From positions 31,299,780-31,363,779 of the forward strand of contig NC_080041.1 of the NCBI RefSeq assembly GCF_012489685.1: DNA of 64,000 nucleotides, written 5' to 3'. Every line of letters begins with the position of its first letter. Within the stretch, counting starts at the first letter, position 1. Source of the stretch: Lotus japonicus (lineage: Eukaryota; Streptophyta; Magnoliopsida; Fabales; Fabaceae). A model generated the notes under the pieces. That model searched no databases, was not told where the DNA came from, and saw only the letters and a list, made by a program, of their open reading frames with translations. The translations under genes were made by a program, and so were the position numbers. This document shows, piece after piece, positions 55,959-64,000 of this stretch.

Positions 55959-58950
55959 GCCTGGAGGCGAAGTTGGCTTTGGAGGAAATGAAAAGGGTAA
56001 AATTATTGGTACTGGTACTATTTGTGTAGATAGTAGTCCATGCATTGATAATGTTTTATTGGTAGACGGCTTAACACATAACTTATTGTCTATAAGTCAA
56101 TTAGCTGACAAGGGTTATGATGTTATATTCAATCAAAAGTCCTGCCGGGCTGTAAGTCAGATCGATGGCTCTGTTCTGTTTAACAGCAAGAGGAAGAACA
56201 ACATTTATAAGATCAGATTATCTGAGTTGGAGGCTCAGAATGTGAAGTGCCTTCTGTCTGTTAATGAAGAGCAGTGGGTATGGCATAGACGGTTAGGGCA
56301 TGCCAGTATGAGAAAGATTTCTCAGCTGAGCAAGCTAAACCTTGTCAGGGGCTTACCCAATCTGAAGTTCGCTTCAGACGCTCTTTGTGAAGCATGTCAG
56401 AAAGGCAAATTCACAAAAGTCCCTTTCAAGGCAAAGAATGTTGTCTCAACCTCAAGGCCGTTAGAACTTCTGCATATCGACCTGTTTGGACCAGTGAAAA
56501 CTGAGTCTATAGGTGGCAAGAGATATGGGATGGTTATCGTTGATGACTATAGCCGCTGGACATGGGTAAAGTTTCTAACCCGCAAGGATGAGTCTCATGC
56601 TGTGTTCTCTACCTTCATTGCTCAAGTGCAAAACGAGAAGGCTTGTAGAATTGTGCGTGTCAGAAGTGACCATGGTGGAGAGTTTGAGAATGACAAGTTT
56701 GAGAGTCTGTTTGATTCCTATGGAATTACACATGATTTCTCTTGTCCCAGAACTCCTCAACAAAATGGTGTTGTTGAGAGGAAGAATAGAACTCTTCAGG
56801 AGATGGCTAGAACCATGCTCCAAGAAACTGGCATGGCTAAGCACTTTTGGGCAGAGGCAGTAAATACAGCATGTTACATTCAGAACAGAATCTCTGTGAG
56901 ACCAATTCTGAATAAGACTCCTTATGAATTGTGGAAGAACATAAAACCCAACATTTCTTATTTTCATCCTTTTGGCTGTGTTTGTTATGTTCTCAATACT
57001 AAGGATAGATTGCATAAATTTGATGCTAAATCTTCTAAGTGTCTATTACTTGGTTATTCTGATAGATCTAAAGGTTTTAGATTTTATAATACTGATGCTA
57101 AGACTATTGAAGAATCTATTCATGTTAGATTTGATGATAAGCTTGACTCTGACCAGTCAAAGCTAGTTGAAAAGTTTGCAGATTTAAGCATTAATGTTTC
57201 TGACAAAGGCAAAGCTCCAGAGGAAGTTGAGCCAGAGGAAGATGAACCAGAGGAAGAAGCTGGTCCCTCTAACTCACAAACTCTGAAGAAGAGCAGAATC
57301 ACTGCAGCTCATCCTAAGGAATTGATTCTGGGCAACAAAGATGAACCAGTCAGAACCAGATCTGCCTTCAGACCCTCTGAAGAGACCTTGCTGAGTCTGA
57401 AAGGATTGGTGTCCTTAATTGAACCCAAGTCCATAGATGAAGCTCTTCAGGACAAGGATTGGATTCTGGCCATGGAAGAAGAATTGAATCAATTCTCCAA
57501 GAACGATGTTTGGAGCTTAGTGAAGAAGCCTGAGAATGTCCATGTTATTGGAACGAAATGGGTATTCAGAAACAAGCTAAATGAGAAAGGAGATGTAGTC
57601 AGAAACAAGGCAAGGCTAGTTGCTCAAGGCTACAGCCAGCAGGAAGGAATAGACTACACTGAAACATTTGCTCCAGTAGCAAGACTGGAAGCAATCAGAC
57701 TATTGATTTCTTTCTCAGTAAATCACAATATAGTTCTACATCAGATGGACGTAAAGAGTGCCTTCCTAAATGGTTATATCTCAGAGGAAGTCTATGTTCA
57801 TCAACCCCCAGGTTTTGAAGATGAAAAGAAACCAGACCATGTGTTCAAATTGAAGAAATCACTCTACGGTCTGAAGCAAGCTCCCAGAGCATGGTATGAG
57901 AGACTTAGCTCATTCCTTCTGGAGAATGAGTTTGTAAGGGGTAAAGTAGATACAACTCTCTTTTGCAAGACTTATAAAGATGATATCTTAATTGTGCAAA
58001 TTTATGTTGATGATATTATATTTGGTTCTGCTAATCAATCTCTATGCAAAGAATTTTCTGAGATGATGCAGGCTGAATTTGAGATGAGTATGATGGGAGA
58101 ATTAAAGTACTTTCTGGGAATACAAGTTAATCAAACACCAGAAGGGACATATATCCATCAGAGCAAGTACACTAAAGAACTTCTGAAGAAGTTCAATATG
58201 CTGGAATCTACAGTGGCCAAGACTCCAATGCATCCAACATGCATTCTGGAAAAAGAAGATATAAGTGGTAAAGTATGTCAGAAGCTCTATCGTGGCATGA
58301 TAGGTTCACTTCTGTACTTAACTGCATCTAGGCCAGACATATTATTTAGTGTTCATTTATGTGCTCGTTTCCAATCAGATCCAAGGGAAACCCACTTAAC
58401 TGCTGTTAAGAGGATCCTGAGGTATCTGAAAGGCACCACTAACCTTGGCTTGATGTATAAGAAAACATCAGAGTATAAGCTTTCAGGTTATTGTGATGCT
58501 GATTATGCTGGAGATAGAACAGAGAGAAAAAGTACTTCTGGAAATTGTCAATTTCTGGGAAGCAATCTAGTCTCATGGGCAAGCAAGAGGCAATCAACCA
58601 TTGCTCTATCAACTGCAGAGGCAGAATATATCTCAGCAGCAATATGCAGCACTCAGATGCTCTGGATGAAACATCAGCTGGAGGATTATCAGATCCTTGA
58701 GAGCAATATCCCAATCTATTGTGATAACACTGCTGCAATTTCGTTGAGCAAGAATCCTATCTTGCATTCAAGGGCAAAGCACATTGAGGTAAAGTATCAC
58801 TTCATTAGAGATTATGTGCAGAAGGGCGTACTTCTTCTGAAGTTTGTTGATACTGACCATCAATGGGCAGATATCTTTACAAAGCCCTTAGCTGAAGATA
58901 GATTTAATTTTATTCTGAAAAATCTAAACATGGACTTTTGTCCAGAGTGA
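55798..58950 (+). CDS. SIRE Pol, copy 2 (protease, integrase, RT, RNase H), intact
   Basis: The frame opens at 55798; from the first ATG (55846) it has 1,034 codons. Protease D18-S-G20 ([14 protein letters not shown]); zinc finger H147, H152, C181, C184; integrase D212, D275, E311 with exact 35-residue spacing between the last two; acidic linker (about 450-500); RT from about 545 with [40 protein letters not shown] and YVDD (Y720); RNase H with CDADYAGD (about 883), STAEAEY and CDNTAAI; it ends DIFTKPL...CPE. Copia order (integrase before RT). All catalytic residues present. It overlaps the end of gag by 161 nt in the +1 frame, so expression needs a frameshift or internal initiation. Confidence 0.92.
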   Translation, partial: LTKEDPESGYLRTRLSMLQISLIAPLKHQSWYLDSGCSRHMTGEKRMFRELKLKPGGEVGFGGNEKGKIIGTGTICVDSSPCIDNVLLVDGLTHNLLSISQLADKGYDVIFNQKSCRAVSQIDGSVLFNSKRKNNIYKIRLSELEAQNVKCLLSVNEEQWVWHRRLGHASMRKISQLSKLNLVRGLPNLKFASDALCEACQKGKFTKVPFKAKNVVSTSRPLELLHIDLFGPVKTESIGGKRYGMVIVDDYSRWTWVKFLTRKDESHAVFSTFIAQVQNEKACRIVRVRSDHGGEFENDKFESLFDSYGITHDFSCPRTPQQNGVVERKNRTLQEMARTMLQETGMAKHFWAEAVNTACYIQNRISVRPILNKTPYELWKNIKPNISYFHPFGCVCYVLNTKDRLHKFDAKSSKCLLLGYSDRSKGFRFYNTDAKTIEESIHVRFDDKLDSDQSKLVEKFADLSINVSDKGKAPEEVEPEEDEPEEEAGPSNSQTLKKSRITAAHPKELILGNKDEPVRTRSAFRPSEETLLSLKGLVSLIEPKSIDEALQDKDWILAMEEELNQFSKNDVWSLVKKPENVHVIGTKWVFRNKLNEKGDVVRNKARLVAQGYSQQEGIDYTETFAPVARLEAIRLLISFSVNHNIVLHQMDVKSAFLNGYISEEVYVHQPPGFEDEKKPDHVFKLKKSLYGLKQAPRAWYERLSSFLLENEFVRGKVDTTLFCKTYKDDILIVQIYVDDIIFGSANQSLCKEFSEMMQAEFEMSMMGELKYFLGIQVNQTPEGTYIHQSKYTKELLKKFNMLESTVAKTPMHPTCILEKEDISGKVCQKLYRGMIGSLLYLTASRPDILFSVHLCARFQSDPRETHLTAVKRILRYLKGTTNLGLMYKKTSEYKLSGYCDADYAGDRTERKSTSGNCQFLGSNLVSWASKRQSTIALSTAEAEYISAAICSTQMLWMKHQLEDYQILESNIPIYCDNTAAISLSKNPILHSRAKHIEVKYHFIRDYVQKGVLLLKFVDTDHQWADIFTKPLAEDRFNFILKNLNMDFCPE

Positions 58951-59393
58951 AGATAGATCAGAACCTCTGACTATGATACTTCTTGATCAGAAGATGTCTA
59001 GTCCAGAAGGTAACTCAATCAGAGTGTGTGTGCCCACTGGTACTGACTCTGAAGCTGAGACAACAACACGTGCGTCAGAATTTCTGATGCATAGTTCCTT
59101 GTGCCCGTGTGACAGTCTGTTGTGATTGCGTGTAGATATGCTTATCTTCTGTGTGTGATTGTGTATTTTACTGTTACTGTCTATCTTTAATTTTCAACCG
59201 TTGATCTTAAAGTGTTTTTTGAATCAACAACGGTTATTTGATAAAACCCACTACACACACACGTTCTCTCTCACTTCCGGTTTTCACTCTCGCAATCCCT
59301 GCTTTTCAAAACCGCCTCCTTCGTGATTTCTCTCTCGATCTCTCTTCATCCTTCAAACTTCATCTTCAACCTCAAACCTTCAACCTCTTCAAG
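58951..59393 (+). other. Spacer between pol and env-like gene, SIRE copy 2
   Basis: No ORF of its own; the env-like frame is open upstream to 59238 but the codons before 59394 look like leader (Ser/Leu/Thr-rich CTCTC sequence). It could hold a promoter or splice acceptor for the env-like message; TTTTTCAACC-type pyrimidine tracts occur near 59190-59400. Confidence 0.5.
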
Positions 59394-62243
59394 ATGGTGA
59401 GACAAACCAGAAGATCTACTGCAGATGCACCTCAGTTCCCTCATATGGTAGTCGGTTTGGCAACGGGTCAACGGGGCCCTGAGAACCCAGCACAAGAACA
59501 AGCTCAAGCTCAAGAGGAGATTGTTCCTATTGCAGAACGGGGCTGTGCCGTTCACTGTGTCTTTCCTCCTGAGGAACTCCAAGTCCTGGCAGAATGGAGA
59601 TTCAACCTCGACAACTTGGCTGCAAATGGGTTTGATCTCCGTCCTGAAGTCCAAGCTCAAGGTTGGGGAAACTACTTCAATCGACCTCGAGGACCGGTGT
59701 ATGAGAAGCTGGTAAAGGAATTCTGGAAGCACGCTGATTGTGATGACACTCAGGTGGTCTCTTACATCCTGGGTAGGAAGATCATCATCACGGAGAAGTC
59801 CTTCGTGAATCTGCTAGGTGCAGAAACTGCTCATGGGTATCGGTTCTCACTGACGGAATCGAAGCTGAAACCCAGAACCAAGGACATCGTCAACAAGGCC
59901 CTGTACACCACCTTCAAACCGGGCAAGACGAGCTACAAAGTGATGGATCTTCACCCCAAACTGAGAATCTGGCACAAGATCTTGCTCCACTGCATCAATC
60001 AACGACCAAAGGGCAGTTCTCCAGACTACATCAACTTCAATCAGAAGGCGATGCTGTTCTTCATTCAAGACAAGGAGAAGATCTGCCTTCCCTACTTCCT
60101 GTTCTCCTATTTGAAGGAATGCATCCGGAAGTCTCGCACCACCTCCTCCATCAAGTCAGCCATCAAATATATCCCTTTTGGGAGGCTGCTCTCAGACTTT
60201 CTCATTGAAAGCAACCTGGTGCAAGATTTGATCGAGACTGGTTGCACAGAGGACCTGAGCACAATCGTCAGCGATGTCTTCACTGCCAACTCTCTGAAGA
60301 AGATGGGCTTAGTCCAGAAGAAGATTGCTCCTGCTCATGAGGACACATCTTCTGAGATCAGAGGAAGAAGAATGCCTCTGAATGACTACCCTCTGTGGAC
60401 TCAAGCAGATCATCCTGAAGCCATCAGATGCTATGTTGAAGACCTCAGGGCTCAAGGATTCGAGATTGACCTTGATGATTTCGTCAGCAGACTTCCACCA
60501 GCTCCAGAGTTTCCTTCTCCTCCCAAGAAGAAAACCAAGAGGAAGATGGTTCTGGACGAATCCTCAGAGGAATCTGATGTCCCTCTGGTCAAGAAGACGA
60601 AGAGCAAGCCTGATGATGATGATGGTGATGATAGTGAGGATGGTCCTCCCAAGAAGAAGCAGAAGAAAGTCCGAATTGTGGTGAAGCCTACTCGGGTGGA
60701 ACCAGCTGCTGCAGAGGTCAGAAGGACTGAACCTCCTGCCAGAGTGACTCGATCATCAGCATATACAAGTAAGCCTGCACTTACCTCTGATGATGATTTG
60801 AATTTATTTGATGCACTCCCAATTTCTGCCTTACTCCAACACTCTTCAAATCCCCTCACTCCTATTCATGAATCCCAGCCAGCCGCACAAACCACCTCTC
60901 CACCACATTCCCCAAGATCTTCATTCTTTCAACCTTCTCCTACTGAAGCACCACTCTGGAATTTGCTTCAGAACCAACCCTCTAGGTCAGAAGATCCAAC
61001 CTCTCTCCTTACCATTCCATACGACCCATTACTTTCTGAACCCATCATCCAAAACCAACCAGAACCCAAACCAACAGAATCACAACCCAGAACGTCTGAT
61101 CACTCTGCTCCCAGAGCATCAGCACGTCCTGCTGTCAGACCCACGGATACAGACTCTTCATCAGCCTTCACACCTGTATCCTTCCCCACCAATGTCTTTG
61201 ACTCTCCTCCCTCCAATACCTCTGAATCACTTAGAAAATTCATGGAGGTTAGGAAAGAGAAGGTATCTGCCTTGGAAGAATATTACCTTACCTGTCCAAG
61301 CCCTAGGCAATATCCTGGCCCTAGACCTGAACGTCTAGTTGACCCAGATGAACCTATCTTGGCCAATCCTATCCAAGAGGCAGACCCCTTAGTCCAACAG
61401 GCTCACCCTGTCCCTGACCAACAAGAGCCAATTCAACCAGACCCTGAACCTGAACAATCAGTATCTAACCAATCCTCGGTTAGATCACCTCACCCTCTGG
61501 TTGAAACTTCAGACCCTCACCGTGGAACCTCTGAACCCAATGCTCCCATAATTAACATTGGTTCTCCACAAGGTGCCTCTGAAGCTCATAGCAGCAATCA
61601 CCCAGCCTCTCCTGCACCCAACCTCTCCATCATTCCCTATACTCACCTTCAACCCACATCTCTCTCTGAGTGCATCAATATTTTCAATCATGAAGCCTCC
61701 TTGAGGCTCCGCAATGTGCACGGTCAGACTGACCTCAGTGAGAATGCTGAAAATGTGGCTGATGAGTGGAACAATTTGAGCACTTGGCTGGTGGCTCAGT
61801 TTCCCGTTATGCTGCAGCTCCTGCATGCAGAGGGAAGTCAGAGCATTGAGGCTGCAAAGCAAAGGTTTGCTAGGAGGGTGGCTCTTCATGAACTCGAACA
61901 GAGAACCAAGCTTCTTGAAGCCATTGAAGACGCCAAGAGACAGAAAGAACAAGAAGAAGAAGCTGCCCGTCAAGCAGCAGCTCAGGCTGAACAAGCCAGA
62001 CTTGAGGCAGAACGTCTTGAAGCTGAAGCTGAGGCAGAGCGACTTGCACCAGTTCCATATACTCCTGCTGCTTCTGCTTCCATTCCAGAACCTCAAGCTG
62101 CTCAGAACGTTCCTTCCAGCTCTACTCCGACAAGCTCATCCAGACTCGACATCATGGAACAACGTCTTGACACTCATGAATCCATGCTGATTGAGATGAA
62201 GCACATGATGATGGAACTTCTGCGCCGTACTGACAAACCTTAG
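59394..62243 (+). CDS. SIRE env-like protein, copy 2, intact
   Basis: 949 aa from MVRQTRRSTADAPQFP (AAG ATG GTG, good context); an upstream in-frame ATG at 59238 would add 52 residues. Residues about 50-330 form a compact alpha-helical-looking domain (EWRFNLDNLAANGFDLRPE, YEKLVKEFWKH, YILGRKIIITEKSFVNLL, RIWHKILLHCINQRP, LPYFLFSYLKECI) of the type called plant transposon protein in databases. Two Lys-rich clusters follow (KKKTKRK about 378, KKKQKK about 420), then a long Pro/Ser-rich part, a Glu/Ala/Arg coiled coil (about 830-882) and a C-terminal Met-rich helix. I see no clear signal peptide or transmembrane segment. Role unknown; called env-like only by position. Confidence 0.85.
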   Translation: MVRQTRRSTADAPQFPHMVVGLATGQRGPENPAQEQAQAQEEIVPIAERGCAVHCVFPPEELQVLAEWRFNLDNLAANGFDLRPEVQAQGWGNYFNRPRGPVYEKLVKEFWKHADCDDTQVVSYILGRKIIITEKSFVNLLGAETAHGYRFSLTESKLKPRTKDIVNKALYTTFKPGKTSYKVMDLHPKLRIWHKILLHCINQRPKGSSPDYINFNQKAMLFFIQDKEKICLPYFLFSYLKECIRKSRTTSSIKSAIKYIPFGRLLSDFLIESNLVQDLIETGCTEDLSTIVSDVFTANSLKKMGLVQKKIAPAHEDTSSEIRGRRMPLNDYPLWTQADHPEAIRCYVEDLRAQGFEIDLDDFVSRLPPAPEFPSPPKKKTKRKMVLDESSEESDVPLVKKTKSKPDDDDGDDSEDGPPKKKQKKVRIVVKPTRVEPAAAEVRRTEPPARVTRSSAYTSKPALTSDDDLNLFDALPISALLQHSSNPLTPIHESQPAAQTTSPPHSPRSSFFQPSPTEAPLWNLLQNQPSRSEDPTSLLTIPYDPLLSEPIIQNQPEPKPTESQPRTSDHSAPRASARPAVRPTDTDSSSAFTPVSFPTNVFDSPPSNTSESLRKFMEVRKEKVSALEEYYLTCPSPRQYPGPRPERLVDPDEPILANPIQEADPLVQQAHPVPDQQEPIQPDPEPEQSVSNQSSVRSPHPLVETSDPHRGTSEPNAPIINIGSPQGASEAHSSNHPASPAPNLSIIPYTHLQPTSLSECINIFNHEASLRLRNVHGQTDLSENAENVADEWNNLSTWLVAQFPVMLQLLHAEGSQSIEAAKQRFARRVALHELEQRTKLLEAIEDAKRQKEQEEEAARQAAAQAEQARLEAERLEAEAEAERLAPVPYTPAASASIPEPQAAQNVPSSSTPTSSSRLDIMEQRLDTHESMLIEMKHMMMELLRRTDKP

Positions 62244-62456
62244 TTTTTAGGATCTCTTCTTTTTCTTCCTTTTCCTTTTTATTTAACGTTGTTTTATTTA
62301 AACTCTACTTATTTACTTACTTTAATTTGTTCATTTGTGATTCAATATGCATATATTTATATATATTTGTGTCACATATGTTTGCAAAACCTGTTGTATT
62401 CATAATTGATCTATGTTTACATCATAATTCTTTCCATCATACATTATTCCCTATAT

Positions 62457-62849
62457 CTAGAATGGAGGATCCTTCCTCATTCTTCTGCATTCTTGGCGCT
62501 GCTCCACTCTTTCCTTCTCCAGACGATCCAATGCATACTCTATGTTGCCAAGTTTGATGCTCAGATTATCCTTTTCTAGACTATCTTCTGTCGTCTTGAG
62601 TCTCTCTTCCACAGTCTCCTTCTCTTCCAGCAGATTCAGCTCCCGCTGGCAAAGCTCCTGAATCTCTTCCACGAAGCAGAGGAACACCTTCAGATCTTTC
62701 TCCATCTCTGGACCAAGATCTTCTTCAAGCAGTGTCTTCGTCAGCTCTTGTATGGTCTTTGTACCATCGGGATGCCTAATATTGAGGAACATATCTTCCT
62801 CAAACGCCTTCCTTCTGAGCTCTTCTAATGCCATTCTGTATGATGCCAT
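62457..62849 (-). CDS. Antisense coiled-coil ORF, SIRE copy 2
   Basis: 130 aa starting MASYRMALEELRRKAFEED. The N-terminal third includes NIRHPDGTKTIQELTKTLLE; from about residue 50 the sequence is a strongly charged, Leu-spaced helix (EEIQELCQRELNLLEEKETV, LKTTEDSLEKDNLSIKLGN, LDRLEKERVEQRQECRRM), probably coiled coil. No signal or membrane segment. The frame is kept free of indels in both copies, and the minus strand has TATA-like CCTATATAAAG at 62902-62912, giving a plausible short 5' leader. It converges with the env-like gene, whose stop is 214 bp away. Not a standard Sirevirus gene; antisense ORFs in this position are known in Tat-type gypsy elements such as Grande. Function unknown. 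Confidence 0.6.
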   Translation of the reverse strand: MASYRMALEELRRKAFEEDMFLNIRHPDGTKTIQELTKTLLEEDLGPEMEKDLKVFLCFVEEIQELCQRELNLLEEKETVEERLKTTEDSLEKDNLSIKLGNIEYALDRLEKERVEQRQECRRMRKDPPF

Positions 62850-62901
62850 TTTTTCTTACTGAAAATTATTCGAGATATGAAGCTTACCTTTCTCTCCAAC
62901 G

Positions 62902-62912
62902 CTTTATATAGG
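62902..62912 (-). promoter_or_regulatory. TATA-like box upstream of the antisense ORF
   Basis: Minus strand CCTATATAAAG, 53-63 bp before the ATG at 62849. Copy 1 has the equivalent box at 52021-52030. Confidence 0.45.
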
Positions 62913-63098
62913 TTTCACTTTCTCTCTGAAAGTTAATGCTCTTACAGTTTCTCGAGGTTAAGTTCTTGGTAACTGACCCTTCTATTTACTCACTTGACCG
63001 GTGGTAAACGTTCATCCCTTGCATTAACTCTTCTATTTATTATCGCCTCACTCTGATTCTTACATCGTCTTCATTTTCTTTAAACTTAGACCTTCTCT

Positions 63099-63652
63099 AA
63101 GGGGGAGTACCTTGTACTTCAAGCTAAGTTTTTCACACCCCGAGCTTTTTGCTTATGACAAAAAGGGGGAGTAAACCCAGTTTTTGATGTGTAAGATGTG
63201 TTAGTGTGACTTATTTTTCTTTTGGAGATTTTAAGAGTTCCACCTTCATGACCATAGATGTGTCACTGGGCAAATACAAGGAATACATTTCACTTCTTCT
63301 GAAGTGATTCTAGGTTGACTCTGATACCCAAGACTCTGATACCTTGTCCATGACTCTGATCACTTATGCGCTCTGATTATTCGTTTTTCATCTATGTCAT
63401 AAGCTTTTCACTCTGAACTCTTATATGATTTAGCTCAGAATCTAGACTTTACTAACGTTTTCATCAAGTATTAGATTCAGGGGGAGCTAAGCTCAGAATC
63501 AAGCAGTGACTTGAATTCAGAATGAGCAAAATAAACTATTCACATCAGGATAAGTCTTATTCTATATCTCTAAACTCTGAGTGAATTCAGTTTAATGTTT
63601 AAGAATTGTTCATCAAAAATCTTAGTTTTGTCATCATCAAAAAGGGGGAGAT
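63099..63652 (+). promoter_or_regulatory. Four polypurine-tract-like motifs before the SIRE 3' LTR
   Basis: AAGGGGGAGTA (63099-63109), AAAAAGGGGGAGTA (63160-63173), AGGGGGAGCT (63479-63488) and AAAAAGGGGGAGAT (63639-63652), the last directly abutting the LTR. Such repetition is characteristic of Sireviruses. Confidence 0.8.
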
Positions 63653-64000
63653 TGTAAGATCAAGTTTTGATCTAGTAGTACAACTCTATGTTTTGATGAT
63701 TACAAGTTAACCTTTTTATATGAACAATTGTGGTACTCTAACGTGTTTTTCTGAGTGTGATATTTACAGGCTCTGACCCTGACTCAATTTCACACAAATC
63801 AGAAGCACTGTGTATAAAGGGTAACCCAAGCAACGCTTTCGCATTCACCATGTTCAGTATGAACAGTGGAAAAGCTTCAGAAGATCTGAAGCCAGACAAA
63901 CTCTGATGAGGACTCAGTCGCTAGAAGCTCTGATGATCCAGAAGTTCTGACAACCAAGAAACACTGAAGGTTCAGATGTTCCGATGGTGTAGAAGACTCT
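63653..64000 (+). repeat. SIRE LTR 3 (partial, cut by window end)
   Basis: First 348 bp of the LTR, identical by eye to the start of LTRs 1 and 2. Confidence 0.92.

Larger units (their letters stand above)
53977..64000 (+). mobile_element. SIRE1-type Sirevirus, copy 2, near-complete (3' LTR cut by window)
   Basis: With LTR 2 as 5' LTR: primer-binding site 53979-53990, gag with a 1-nt frameshift, intact pol, intact env-like gene, antisense ORF, four purine tracts, and the 3' LTR from 63653. The internal region is 9.68 kb, in the usual range for Sireviruses. Confidence 0.9.

Noticed and set aside
62859..62887. Possible 5' leader intron (GTAAGC...TTTTCAG) before the antisense ORF
   Set aside because: Only 29 nt long, too short for a plant intron.

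Overview
The window is plant nuclear DNA, almost certainly from a eudicot and probably a legume. The evidence is a SIRE1-type Sirevirus (Ty1/copia) with an env-like third gene, an Athila-type and a Tat-type Ty3/gypsy element, Stowaway- and Tourist-like MITEs, and one intron-containing 2-oxoglutarate dioxygenase gene. I see no rRNA, tRNA, CRISPR or bacterial features. The legume assignment is inference from element types.

Layout: 1-894 is the end of an element or gene with a very acidic C-terminus and an LTR-like terminus. 898-2320 is a non-autonomous inverted-repeat DNA transposon. 2964-8368 is a small coding-free LTR element (TSD TATAA) whose 5' LTR is split by a 3.9-kb solo LTR (3106-7025, TSD ATCTC). 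9037-19286 is an Athila-type element (TSD GAAGG) with gag, protease and a second gag-like segment but no RT or integrase; its 5' LTR is split by a second copy of the long solo LTR in the opposite orientation (9269-13012, TSD CTAAT). 20035-22635 (minus) is the only intact host gene, a four-exon dioxygenase. 22.7-27.1 kb holds MITEs, a LINE-like tail and several tiny poly(A)-stub insertions. 27.1-31.6 kb is degraded LTR-element debris. 31.6-36.4 kb is AT-rich sequence with only ambiguous exon-like signals. 36.4-45.5 kb is a Tat-type element with a complete gag-pol, split inside protease by a third long solo LTR (38828-41709, TSD AGTAT). 45459-64000 is LTR-internal-LTR-internal-LTR: two near-identical SIRE copies sharing the middle LTR, the first carrying a 100-N assembly gap.

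The window records a stack of nested insertions. One long-LTR family (about 2.9-3.9 kb, starting TGTAAGACC and ending GTTACA) inserted three times into three other LTR elements and survives only as solo LTRs. Each copy carries a different hairpin-forming tandem array at a comparable place, and stem changes between repeat units are often compensatory. SIRE supplies gag, pol and env-like proteins, plus a conserved antisense ORF of 130 codons with its own TATA-like box.

Best candidates for something undescribed: (1) the copy-specific hairpin arrays in the long LTRs; (2) the antisense coiled-coil ORF of the SIRE element; (3) the gag-protease-gag chimera in the Athila-type element; (4) a cluster of retroposon stubs only 13-28 nt long with 9-14 bp target duplications. 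All are read by eye; no alignment or folding program was run.
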